Of a stretch of DNA of 36,140 nucleotides, positions 1 to 7,323 are shown one piece after another. Source of the DNA: Myxococcota bacterium. GTDB lineage: Bacteria > Myxococcota > XYA12-FULL-58-9. Location of the stretch: contig JAKLEG010000007.1 in NCBI GenBank assembly GCA_022703175.1, forward strand, positions 1-36,140, read 5' to 3'. Within the stretch, counting starts at the first letter, position 1; every line of letters begins with the position of its first letter. The notes below the pieces were generated by a model. It searched no databases and was not told where the DNA came from. It was given only the letters and a program-made list of their open reading frames with translations. The position numbers and the translations under genes were made by a program.

Positions 1-1182
1 GCGGGTGAGACTCTCCGCGTCGGTGTCGTAAACAAAGAGATCCCAGAGGCCGTTGGTGTCACCCGCTACCAGCGTGTCCGGGTAAGCGTAGAAGGCGAGG
101 CGCTGGCCATCTTGGGAGAGCGCTGGCTTCGAACCGCCCACACCCATGCCCGAGGGGTTAGCGCTGACCAGGGTGTTGGTGCCGCTGAGCAGGTCGCGGC
201 GAATGACATTGGGGGTGCTGGTGCCACTAACGCCTTCGGTGAGGTTGCTTGCACTGCTGGTGAAGGCGACAACCTTGCCGTCGCCCGATAGGCTTGGTTC
301 AGAGCTTTCGCCGTTGGCTTCAAGATTGTTCAAGCCGACGCTCACCCGTTCGACGCCCTCATCCGGTGTCATTGCCGACCAGGTGAAGATGTCACGCACC
401 TCGTTGGTGTCGGTGGCTGCGAGGTTGGTTGCATACGACTCGAACGCGACCTTCAAACCATCGGCAGAAATTGCGGGCGCAAAGCTATCGCCATCTCCTT
501 CGTCGCCTGCGGTGTTTTTGCTTACGAGCAGCGTTTGACCCGTGAGGCGATCGCGCCAAAAAATTTGGTGATGGCTACCGGTTGCGCCCGCTAGACCCGC
601 TGCGTACGAAACAAATGCGATGAAGCGACCTTCTCCATATCCATCCGCGGTGCTGCCCACAGCGGTTGCACTGCCACCAATCACGGGGGCCGTGCTCTCG
701 TAGTAGGTGGCCAACACGTCGTCGTCGCTGCTGCGGCTAGCCAGGTCGTCGAGCCATTCGCAGCCAACTCGAACACTGTCGGCAGCTGTTGGCGCTGTGC
801 CGGTGTCGCCGCGGTAGATGCTACAGCGCATGCGGGCGTCGATGGCGGTGAGGCTGAGGGTGTATGTTGTGCCATCGGCATAGGCCACGGGCCAACTAAA
901 CGGCGTTACATCGTAGTCGTCGGTCGAGTTGGCCAAGGGCGTGATGGTGAGGGGGAGAGCGTTACCGGCCTGGTCTTCGAGCGTCACTTGGGTGCCGACC
1001 GGGCCATACAGTCTGCCGCTCAGCGTGGAATTCTGGTCGTTGGTGGGTGTCCTGGGTGTTGTCGAGCCGCTGTCAGTGGCGCAGGCGCCGGCACCAAGCG
1101 CAGCAAGTATAACGAGCGTGTTGACGAGGCGGGACAACGAGCGAAAGGGCGGCAGACGCAGGGATCGCGAAGGTAGACGCAT
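1..1182 (-). CDS. Beta-propeller (PD40/TolB-like) repeat lipoprotein, partial
   Basis: An open frame runs from ATG at 1182 to the left edge, giving 394 residues with the C-terminus outside the window. GGAG lies 6 nt before the ATG. Residues 1-34 form a lipoprotein-type signal: Arg-rich start, hydrophobic stretch LVILAALGAGA, then Cys34. The next part is a beta-rich region with the motif TYTLSLTAIDARMRC. From about residue 190 there are repeated blades of the kind FxPAISxDGxKVAFES, EPSLSGDGKVVAFTS and KPALSQDGQRLAFY. These are the SxDGxxVAF signatures of PD40/WD40-like TolB propellers, each followed by a D-x-F-V/T-W/Y-D strand. It is likely surface- or periplasm-exposed and may bind a protein or sugar; no catalytic motif is visible. 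It diverges from the M48 protease gene. The family-level call is secure; the function is unknown. Confidence 0.85.
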   Translation of the reverse strand, partial: MRLPSRSLRLPPFRSLSRLVNTLVILAALGAGACATDSGSTTPRTPTNDQNSTLSGRLYGPVGTQVTLEDQAGNALPLTITPLANSTDDYDVTPFSWPVAYADGTTYTLSLTAIDARMRCSIYRGDTGTAPTAADSVRVGCEWLDDLASRSSDDDVLATYYESTAPVIGGSATAVGSTADGYGEGRFIAFVSYAAGLAGATGSHHQIFWRDRLTGQTLLVSKNTAGDEGDGDSFAPAISADGLKVAFESYATNLAATDTNEVRDIFTWSAMTPDEGVERVSVGLNNLEANGESSEPSLSGDGKVVAFTSSASNLTEGVSGTSTPNVIRRDLLSGTNTLVSANPSGMGVGGSKPALSQDGQRLAFYAYPDTLVAGDTNGLWDLFVYDTDAESLTR

Positions 1183-1423
1183 TCAGGACTCCGACGGGGG
1201 TATCAAAGAAGAGCCGTTCGTTGTCGCAGTGGGGAATGCGTTCTGAGCGCGATTCAAACCTGCGCACGGATGACGAGCACCAAGCTAAGCACCGGATGGG
1301 GAGAGACAAGGCCGGCGCAACCCAGTGATCGCTAGAACACATGGCTCGGGTGTGCTCCTCTCGCGTTGTTTGAGATCGGGCCAGCTCTTGCGTCGTGGGC
1401 CGTTGTGCCGCACATGAGGATTC

Positions 1424-2605
1424 ATGATGCCGAATGAATCCTATGAAGGTGGTGTGTTCAGCGCGACTCTGAAGGATGGCCGGGCTGGCGCGGCGCTAGC
1501 TCTGAGCGCGACTGGGGTTGTGGCCAAGATGCCCGCTGGTGACCTGCTAGAGATACCCTATACGAACCTGACGCTCGTCATCGGCGGCGCCAGTGGTCAT
1601 ATGCTTTTCTGCCGTGGGCCAGCTCAAGAGCCGACCTTCTTTTGTGACGATACGCGGATGTTGACCGCCTTGACGGCGGTTCCCAACACCACCGTGGCGG
1701 TGGCGGCACAACAGTTGCGCGCAAGTTTGAGTCGCAAACGTTGGTCGAGCGTTGCTCTGTGGCTTACGATCTTGGCGCTCGTTTTGGGTGTTGGGTTTGC
1801 AGTGCCGGCCCTGCTTAACCATGCGGTGCCGAAGGCCATCGCCTCAGTGCCGATGAGCGTCGATGAGAAGATCGGCAAGGTGCTCGTGAAGGCGATGGAC
1901 CTGGGCGGTTCGGAGTTCAAGAATGCTAAGACCTTGGCGCCGTTGCAGCAGTTGGTGGATGGGCTCAAGGCCTACAGTGCCATGCCCAACGCGAACTATC
2001 GCGTGCACTTGGTTGATAACAGCCAGGTAAACGCCTTTGCGTTGCCTGGCGGCGAGCTGGTGGTGAATTCGGGCCTGATCGAAGCAGCCAAGCAGCCGAC
2101 CGAAGTCGCAGCCGTTTTGGCGCACGAGATGGGGCACGTTACGCATCGGCATGGGTTGGAGCGAATTGGGCAATCACTGGGTATCGTGGGCGCAGTGGAG
2201 TTGTTGTTGGGCGATGTGGGTGGGTTGGCTGCGACGGCTAAGGAGTTGTTCACATTGGCGGCGGTGAATAACTACAGCCGCGCGCAAGAGGAAGAAGCTG
2301 ATATCGCAGCCGTCACCACGCTTCATGCGGCTGGCCTCGACGCGCGGGCGCTGAGCGATTTCTTCACCCGCATGAAAGCCGAAGCGACGCCGCTTGATGT
2401 GGAGGCGCTGAACTGGCTGTCGAGCCACCCCGATTTTGATACTCGCATGGCTGCGGTGAACGCGTTGGCTGAGAAGACGCCCATTGCCAAGGTCACGTTG
2501 CCCTCGTTTGATTTGGCGGCGTTACAAAAGCGCATTGCCCGGCCGGGCGAGCGCGATGATGTTGCCGATAGCGGTGCGGAAATCACGGAGTCCGCTGCCG
2601 ACTGA
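1424..2605 (+). CDS. M48-family zinc metalloprotease with N-terminal domain and one membrane segment
   Basis: The 393-residue protein has a soluble N-terminal domain (about 1-100), one hydrophobic segment at about 107-130 and an M48 peptidase domain (about 145-370). The zinc motif HEMGH is at 234-238. The third ligand is Glu291 in the EEEADIAA motif, and NAFALPGG at 203-210 is the usual M48 strand. The layout resembles BepA/LoiP/YcaL-type envelope proteases. The membrane segment lies in the middle, so the N-terminal 100 residues should sit on the opposite side of the membrane from the protease domain. GAGGA at 1416-1420 favours the second ATG (1427, spacing 6) over the first (1424, spacing 3). 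It probably acts in envelope protein quality control, which is inferred from the family. It precedes the Cys-repeat lipoprotein and the AIM24 genes on the same strand. Confidence 0.9.
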   Translation: MMPNESYEGGVFSATLKDGRAGAALALSATGVVAKMPAGDLLEIPYTNLTLVIGGASGHMLFCRGPAQEPTFFCDDTRMLTALTAVPNTTVAVAAQQLRASLSRKRWSSVALWLTILALVLGVGFAVPALLNHAVPKAIASVPMSVDEKIGKVLVKAMDLGGSEFKNAKTLAPLQQLVDGLKAYSAMPNANYRVHLVDNSQVNAFALPGGELVVNSGLIEAAKQPTEVAAVLAHEMGHVTHRHGLERIGQSLGIVGAVELLLGDVGGLAATAKELFTLAAVNNYSRAQEEEADIAAVTTLHAAGLDARALSDFFTRMKAEATPLDVEALNWLSSHPDFDTRMAAVNALAEKTPIAKVTLPSFDLAALQKRIARPGERDDVADSGAEITESAAD

Positions 2606-2620
2606 TCGCGATTAAGTTGG

Positions 2621-2634
2621 ACGCCAGCAGGCGT
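2621..2634 (+). terminator. Weak hairpin between protease and lipoprotein genes
   Basis: ACGCC and GGCGT form a 5-bp stem around an AGCA loop, followed by only TTT-A. It lies 16 bases after the protease stop. The short stem and absent U-tract make it a weak terminator candidate only. Confidence 0.2.
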
Positions 2635-2699
2635 TTAGCGAGTGCCCTGGGGCGCGCTGCGACGCAGTGTTACAACCGACACCAAGCAAGGAGCGGGAG

Positions 2700-4022
2700 A
2701 TGACTTCATCGCAGCGTTGCTACATACATTTAGCGCTCAGTCTGTTTGGCCTCGCGAGCTGTGACAGCGCCACGACGTCCGACGGCAGTTCAAATGACGA
2801 CGCGGTGACATGTGGTGCCGGCACGATCCTAAATGACTCTCGCTGTGAATGCGGCACAGGTGTGTCCTGTGGCATGGGTACGGTGCTGAGTGACAATGTC
2901 TGCATCGTTTCGACCCCATCGCTAAGCTGCGGCACCGGTACTGTTGTTGTGGGGAATCAATGTGTCGCGAGCGACGATGTCGGGCCTGGCGACGCGTGTG
3001 TGCCTGCGCTTGAGGCAGGCCTAAGTGCCCTCCCGATTGTGAAAAAGGAGTATGGCTCTTTTGCGGCAGTCGCACTTACCGCTTTCAATGGCGGTGTCCG
3101 CGTCTACTGGGCTGGTTACGAAACAGCAATGACGTTGAGCTATGCCGATGTGTCGCTAACCGGAAGTATCGGCACGCCGAAGGCCATGACAGCACCTGGC
3201 GACATTTTTAAATTGCGCGCCGCAAGCAACAACGTCGCCTCGGTGTTGTTAACCCACGGTCTGTCCGGCGAAGGCGGCGATCATCTTTATGTAACAAACG
3301 TGAGCGGCGACGAGGTTGCACGGGTTGCAGCGCCCAGTGACGCGATAGCTCTGCCCAGTTCTGCCAATGGCTTCTTGGTTGTGGGTGCGCGAGCCGTTGT
3401 GCTGCTCTCAAACGCTGGAGTTCTCGCGTCACCGGTTGAGGTGGTGCCGAGCACAGCGACAATCAGCGATGCTGTGACCATCAACGCTGACACTGTGGCC
3501 GTCGTCTATTCCGACACCGCATCACCAGGTCGAGCCTATCTGAAGCTCATCGATTTCGCGGGTAACGAGCTCCGGTCCCCAGCGTCTCTGTTTGCAGAGG
3601 AGACCCCGGGCCTCAGCCCGCACGGGATGCGTTTCGCCGAGGGTCGCCTGGCGATCACACTCGATATCGTCGACATGGCACACTACCTCTATGCGACGTC
3701 GATGGTGGTCTGCGACGCCAGCAGCTTTGCCTGCAATCAGGCCCAGATGCTCGATCGCTCGCAGTCAATGAGCAGCATCGTCTATCCTGGGCGCTACTTT
3801 ATGCACGCCTATTCGACCGTGGTGACCGATCGTTTTGGTAGGCCACAAGCTAACTCCGCTGGTGTGTGGCACCAGCTTGTCGTTCCAGCACTTGCCGTGG
3901 CCCAGACCGATAGCCTGTTGGCGTTAGATGATAAGCGGATTGCTGTGGCTAGCATTGTGTCGGCCATGCAGACTGTTGACCACCAGGCGGCGGTGCAGCT
4001 CAGCTTTGCCAGCTGTCCGTGA
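2700..4022 (+). CDS. Lipoprotein with three CGxGT Cys-rich repeats and a beta-rich domain
   Basis: ATG at 2700 is chosen because AAGGAG (2688-2693) precedes it by 6 nt; an upstream in-frame GTG at 2667 lacks this. The product is 440 residues. The signal peptide ends in LFGLASC, a lipobox. Residues of about 37-85 hold three tandem units of the form CGxGTxLxxxxC (CGAGTILNDSRC, CGMGTVLSDNVC, CGTGTVVVGNQC). Such repeats are frequent in surface lipoproteins of Myxococcota-type bacteria and probably form a disulfide-braced stalk. The remaining roughly 340 residues are beta-rich, with repeated motifs such as VASVLLTHGLSG, GFLVVGARAVVLLS and RLAITLDIVDMAHY, consistent with a propeller-like fold. No catalytic motif is recognised. 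It is probably cell-surface or periplasmic. Confidence 0.8.
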   Translation: MTSSQRCYIHLALSLFGLASCDSATTSDGSSNDDAVTCGAGTILNDSRCECGTGVSCGMGTVLSDNVCIVSTPSLSCGTGTVVVGNQCVASDDVGPGDACVPALEAGLSALPIVKKEYGSFAAVALTAFNGGVRVYWAGYETAMTLSYADVSLTGSIGTPKAMTAPGDIFKLRAASNNVASVLLTHGLSGEGGDHLYVTNVSGDEVARVAAPSDAIALPSSANGFLVVGARAVVLLSNAGVLASPVEVVPSTATISDAVTINADTVAVVYSDTASPGRAYLKLIDFAGNELRSPASLFAEETPGLSPHGMRFAEGRLAITLDIVDMAHYLYATSMVVCDASSFACNQAQMLDRSQSMSSIVYPGRYFMHAYSTVVTDRFGRPQANSAGVWHQLVVPALAVAQTDSLLALDDKRIAVASIVSAMQTVDHQAAVQLSFASCP

Positions 4023-4127
4023 CAGGTTGGTAGGACCTTTTTGATCGTCAAGGTTGCGTCGCTCTTCAAAATCAAGCACGTTGGGCTGGCGCGTTCATTC
4101 GAACACTTACGACCCTGGAGGGAGACG

Positions 4128-4790
4128 ATGCAGGTAGACGTACGCTACAGGCCATCGTTCGCCACGCTGTTTGTAACACTGTCAGCGGGTGACACGATTA
4201 TTGCTGAATCGGGAGCCATGGCCACGATGACCGGCAAGACTGCGATGAAGACGCGCTTTAATGGCGGCTTCTTTGCCGGGCTCATGAAGAAGTTCTTTGG
4301 TGGCGAGTCGTTGTTTGTCAACGAGTTTAGTTGTGCAGAAGGGGCCACCGAAGCACAGGTGGTGCTGACGCAACCGACGCCAGGAGACATTCAGCAGATC
4401 GACCTGAACGGCAATTCACTGTACTTGCAGGGCGGCTCGTTCATCGCTTGCGGGCCCAACGTAACGCTTGGATTGGGCTGGGCTGGTTTTGCCAGTTGGT
4501 TCGGCGGCGAGGGCCTGTTTCGGTTGAAGGTCTCGGGCCAGGGGCCGGTGTGGTTCGGTGGCTACGGCGGCATCTTCGCGCGCGCCATCAACGGTGACTA
4601 CAAGGTCGACACTGGGCACCTGATCGCCTACGAGCCGACCCTATCGATCTCGGTGGCGTTGTCGGGAGGGCTCTTCTCTAGCCTGTTTGGTGGCGAGGGC
4701 TTTGTCAGCAAGCTCCAAGGTCAAGGCACCATCTACATGCAGACACGCAGCGTTGAAGGCCTGGCTGCGTGGACCAACAGCCATTGGTAG
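4128..4790 (+). CDS. AIM24 family protein, paralogue 1
   Basis: The start is ATG 4128, preceded by GGAGGGAG (4117-4124); a longer in-frame start at 4041 has no ribosome site. The 220-residue protein matches the AIM24/TIGR00266 pattern: IIAESGAMATM near the N-terminus, GGESLFVNEF in the first half, a central FGGEGLFRLKVSGQGPVWF, then VDTGHLIAYEPTL and a terminal LFGGEGFVSKLQGQGTIYMQTR. No signal peptide or membrane segment is visible, so it is probably cytoplasmic. The family is named after a yeast mitochondrial inner-membrane protein; bacterial members have no settled function. It is the first of three tandem copies, with 11 bases to the next gene. Confidence 0.9.
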   Translation: MQVDVRYRPSFATLFVTLSAGDTIIAESGAMATMTGKTAMKTRFNGGFFAGLMKKFFGGESLFVNEFSCAEGATEAQVVLTQPTPGDIQQIDLNGNSLYLQGGSFIACGPNVTLGLGWAGFASWFGGEGLFRLKVSGQGPVWFGGYGGIFARAINGDYKVDTGHLIAYEPTLSISVALSGGLFSSLFGGEGFVSKLQGQGTIYMQTRSVEGLAAWTNSHW

Positions 4791-4801
4791 AGGGAACCAC
4801 G

Positions 4802-5488
4802 ATGAATATTGAACTTCTGGCGCGACCTTCAGCAGCAGCGGCGCGCATTCATTTGATGAACGGCGAGACAGTCACCGCCGAGTTGGGCGCGATGATCGCG
4901 ATGTCCACCGGCCTCATGGTCGAAACCACATCCAAGTCGCGGGGTGGCGGTGGTATCCTGAAGGGGCTCAAGCGGATGTTCTCTGGTGAGAACTTCTTCT
5001 TGAACCATTTCACCGCCTCCGCCGACAACCAACAGCTGCTCATAGCGCCGCGTATGGCGGGCGATATCGTTTGCCACAAGCTCGAACGCGGGTCGCTTGT
5101 GGTGCAAGGGTCCAGCTGGATGGCCTCAGGCACCGGTGTTGAGATCGACACGACCTTTCAGGGCATGACCAACGCCTTGTTCAGTGGCGAAGGGATGTTC
5201 TGGGTGAAGTGTACGGGCCAAGGCGATGTGTTGTTGAACAGCTTTGGTGCGGTGTTTGAGGTGGATGTCACCGACAGCTACACCGTCGACACCGGTCACA
5301 TCGTGGCCTTTGAAGACACGTTGAGCTTCAAGATCGGTAAAGCTTCAGGGAGTCTGATTGGCAGCTTCCTCGGGGGCGAAGGCTTGGTTGCTAAGTTTAC
5401 GGGGCGCGGCAAGCTCTATTGCCAGACGCACAACTTATCGGGCTTTGGTGAAACGCTGGGCCCGTTGCTCAAACCGGTGCAAGGCTAA
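4802..5488 (+). CDS. AIM24 family protein, paralogue 2
   Basis: ATG 4802 is preceded by AGAGGGA with good spacing, 11 bases after the previous stop. The 228-residue product carries the same markers as its neighbours: TAELGAMIAM, SGENFFLNHF, FSGEGMFWVKCTGQGDVL, VDTGHIVAFEDTLSF and FLGGEGLVAKFTGRGKLYCQTH. It differs from paralogue 1 in a short Gly-rich insertion (SRGGGGILKGLKRMF) and a longer C-terminus. The three copies share motif order throughout but differ at most positions, so they are old duplicates and not recent ones. The function is unknown; tandem retention suggests the products may assemble together, which is inference. Confidence 0.9.
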   Translation: MNIELLARPSAAAARIHLMNGETVTAELGAMIAMSTGLMVETTSKSRGGGGILKGLKRMFSGENFFLNHFTASADNQQLLIAPRMAGDIVCHKLERGSLVVQGSSWMASGTGVEIDTTFQGMTNALFSGEGMFWVKCTGQGDVLLNSFGAVFEVDVTDSYTVDTGHIVAFEDTLSFKIGKASGSLIGSFLGGEGLVAKFTGRGKLYCQTHNLSGFGETLGPLLKPVQG

Positions 5489-5502
5489 CGGTGGGGAGTA
5501 TC

Positions 5503-6210
5503 ATGAGTGACCCAATCAAATTCGAGATCACCCATACCCCGGAGTTTGGTTTCCTCAAGGTCCAGCTGGCTCAGGGGCAGCAGATCTTTGCCGAGCCCTC
5601 GGCGATGGCTTCGATGGACACCAGCGTCGAGTTGAAAGCCGGCTTTAAGGGTGGCCTCAAAGCCACATTGGCGCGTGGGCTCGGCGGTGAGAGCCTCATC
5701 ATTAATACCTTCACGGCCAAGAGCGGCCCTGGTGAAGTCACCTTTGCTCCCGGTTCGGTGGGCGACTTGCGTCACTACCGGCTGCAAAAAGGCGTCGGCC
5801 TACTCATCCAGCGTAACGGCTGGTTGGCCAATGGTCCGGGTGTGGAAGTCACCGGAAAGTGGCAAGGCTTCAAGGGCTTCTTCTCCGGCGAAGGTCTGGT
5901 GCTGCTCAAAGCCACCGGCGAAGGCGACCTGTTCTTCAACACCTACGGTGCGATCATCGAGATCGATGTGCGCGACGGCTACTACGTCGATACCAGCTAC
6001 GTGGTCGCGTTTGAGGATACGCTGCAATATCAGATCACCACCATCCCAGGGCTGTCGGCCGGCAAGAAGCTGAAGTCGTTCTTCTTAGGTGGCGAAGGTC
6101 TGGTGTGCCGCTTCTCCGGCCAAGGCAAGCTTTGGATCCAAACCCGCTCGGTCGGGCCGTTCTTGCGATGGGCTTACCCGTTCCGGCCGAAGAAGAAATC
6201 CAGTGACTAG
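5503..6210 (+). CDS. AIM24 family protein, paralogue 3
   Basis: ATG 5503 has GGGGAG 4 nt upstream; the in-frame GTG at 5491 would leave no room for a ribosome site. The product has 235 residues. It contains FAEPSAMASM, LGGESLIINTF, FSGEGLVLLKATGEGDLFFN, VDTSYVVAFEDTLQY and FLGGEGLVCRFSGQGKLWIQTR, in the same order as the two upstream copies. VDTSY replaces the VDTGH of the others. The C-terminus ends in a basic patch (RPKKKSSD). It closes the tandem array and is followed 73 bases later by the adenosine-specific-kinase-family gene. Confidence 0.9.
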   Translation: MSDPIKFEITHTPEFGFLKVQLAQGQQIFAEPSAMASMDTSVELKAGFKGGLKATLARGLGGESLIINTFTAKSGPGEVTFAPGSVGDLRHYRLQKGVGLLIQRNGWLANGPGVEVTGKWQGFKGFFSGEGLVLLKATGEGDLFFNTYGAIIEIDVRDGYYVDTSYVVAFEDTLQYQITTIPGLSAGKKLKSFFLGGEGLVCRFSGQGKLWIQTRSVGPFLRWAYPFRPKKKSSD

Positions 6211-6283
6211 CGAGTGGGCTTTGCGGCCCGGATATTGGCAGGGGACGCTCGCAGTTCGTCACCGACCGCGTTGAGGAGACACG

Positions 6284-6769
6284 ATGGATATCGTAACCGT
6301 ACGCATCGAAAAGCCCGATGCGGTGAACTTCATCCTCGGGCAAGCGCATTTCATTCGCACGGTGGAGGATTTGCACGAGGCGATCGCAACCTCGGTGCCC
6401 GGCGCCAAGTTCGGCGTGGCTTTTGCCGAGGCCAGTGGTCCACGTTTGGTGCGCCACTCTGGGACGGATCACGAGTTGGAAGACATGGCGGTAGGCAACT
6501 TGGCGCGCATCGGTGCAGGTCATAGCTTTATCATCATGCTGGGCAACTGTTTCCCGATTCATGTCTTGCGTGCGGTGCGCGAGGTCCCCGAGGTCTGTCA
6601 CATCATTTGCGCCACTGCCAACCCGGTGGAGGTGCTGGTGGCCGAGACGCCATTGGGGCGCGGCATCATGGGCGTGATCGATGGCAACTCGCCCTTGGGC
6701 GTGGAGGGCGAAAAGGAAATTGCCGAGCGCAAGGGATTCCTACGCACGATTGGTATGAAGCTCGGCTAG
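6284..6769 (+). CDS. Adenosine-specific kinase family protein (DUF355/Adenosine_kin)
   Basis: The 161-residue protein starts at ATG 6284 with GAGGAGA about 5 nt upstream. It matches the compact Adenosine_kin family (PF04008) over its whole length: VRIEKPDAVNFILGQAHFI at the start, GVAFAEASGPRLVRHSGTD, then GHSFIIMLGNCFPIHVL, VCHIICATANPVEVLVAET and GRGIMGVIDGNSPLGVE. The family is known mainly from archaea and scattered bacteria; the name comes from ligand binding in a structural study, and the physiological role is poorly settled. It is soluble and probably cytoplasmic. It sits between the AIM24 triplet and the sulfate importer, and either set could be its transcriptional partner. Confidence 0.88.
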   Translation: MDIVTVRIEKPDAVNFILGQAHFIRTVEDLHEAIATSVPGAKFGVAFAEASGPRLVRHSGTDHELEDMAVGNLARIGAGHSFIIMLGNCFPIHVLRAVREVPEVCHIICATANPVEVLVAETPLGRGIMGVIDGNSPLGVEGEKEIAERKGFLRTIGMKLG

Positions 6770-6829
6770 GCAGCCAGCGTGGGTGGGGTCGTTGGTTCTC
6801 AACCATGATGCGGTGGGAGTGGGAGCGCC

Positions 6830-7276
6830 ATGGAAGAACTGCTTCGTTATGTCATGCTGGCGGTGTTCAGCCTCGCGATTGTCACGGTGGCGGTGGGTGG
6901 CCTCGTCACGCCGGTCTCCGGGATGTGGCGTGATGGCGATCGCATCATTGAGTTGACGCAGTTCTTGGCGTTCGTACGCGGTACCTGCAAGCGCCCGGGG
7001 GGACTCGAAACCTATCAAGGTGTGGCCTTATTTGGATTTTTGCGTTTGAGCCGAATGGCCAGTGGTTCTGAGTATTTAGCTTCATTAGGGTTTGCTCCCG
7101 AGGCGGCTCGCCTGATCCATGGGCAGCCGATGGCACTGTTGCGTTTTCGCGTTTATCGAGGCGAGCTGTTGGGCGACTTCGAGGGCCGACACTTTTCATT
7201 TGATTTAGCGCCTCCCAAGTTGCGCCGCATCTCTAAGTTGGAACGCGAGCCTCGGCATTGGCAGCGGGTCGTCTAA
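6830..7276 (+). CDS. Small membrane-anchored protein of unknown function
   Basis: I do not recognise this 148-residue protein. ATG 6830 follows GGGAG at a suitable distance. Residues of about 5-30 form one hydrophobic segment (MLAVFSLAIVTVAVGGLVTPV), which suggests an N-terminal anchor. The rest is soluble, with basic and aromatic residues and a motif GELLGDFEGRHFSFDLAPPK near the C-terminus. It lies 60 bases after the adenosine-kinase-like gene and 47 bases before the sulfate-binding lipoprotein gene. Codon use looks like its neighbours. Position alone is too weak to link it to sulfate uptake. Confidence 0.6.
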   Translation: MEELLRYVMLAVFSLAIVTVAVGGLVTPVSGMWRDGDRIIELTQFLAFVRGTCKRPGGLETYQGVALFGFLRLSRMASGSEYLASLGFAPEAARLIHGQPMALLRFRVYRGELLGDFEGRHFSFDLAPPKLRRISKLEREPRHWQRVV

Positions 7277-7288
7277 CGTGCCGTGAAG

Positions 7289-7317
7289 TTGGCCAAGAAC
7301 CGTAGCTCTGCTACGTT
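7289..7317 (+). promoter_or_regulatory. Candidate promoter of the sulfate importer operon
   Basis: TTGGCC (7289-7294) and TACGTT (7312-7317) are 17 bases apart and resemble -35 and -10 boxes (4/6 and 3/6 matches). The -10 ends 6 nt before the sbp ATG, which would give a leaderless mRNA. No Shine-Dalgarno sequence is seen. A perfect inverted repeat CGTAGC-TCT-GCTACG (7301-7315) overlaps the spacer and -10 and could be an operator. Confidence 0.35.
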
Positions 7318-7323
7318 CGCGCC

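Noticed and set aside
929-1246. Plus-strand frames at 929-1246
   Set aside because: They lie opposite the beta-propeller lipoprotein, whose signal peptide and repeat blades are clear on the minus strand.
4023-4045. AGGT-ACCT-TTTTT terminator after the Cys-repeat lipoprotein
   Set aside because: Only a 4-bp stem; too weak to call although a T5 run follows.
6035-6601. 188-aa minus-strand open frame
   Set aside because: It runs antisense across the third AIM24 gene and the adenosine-kinase-like gene, both with clear motifs and ribosome sites; it has no recognisable domain.
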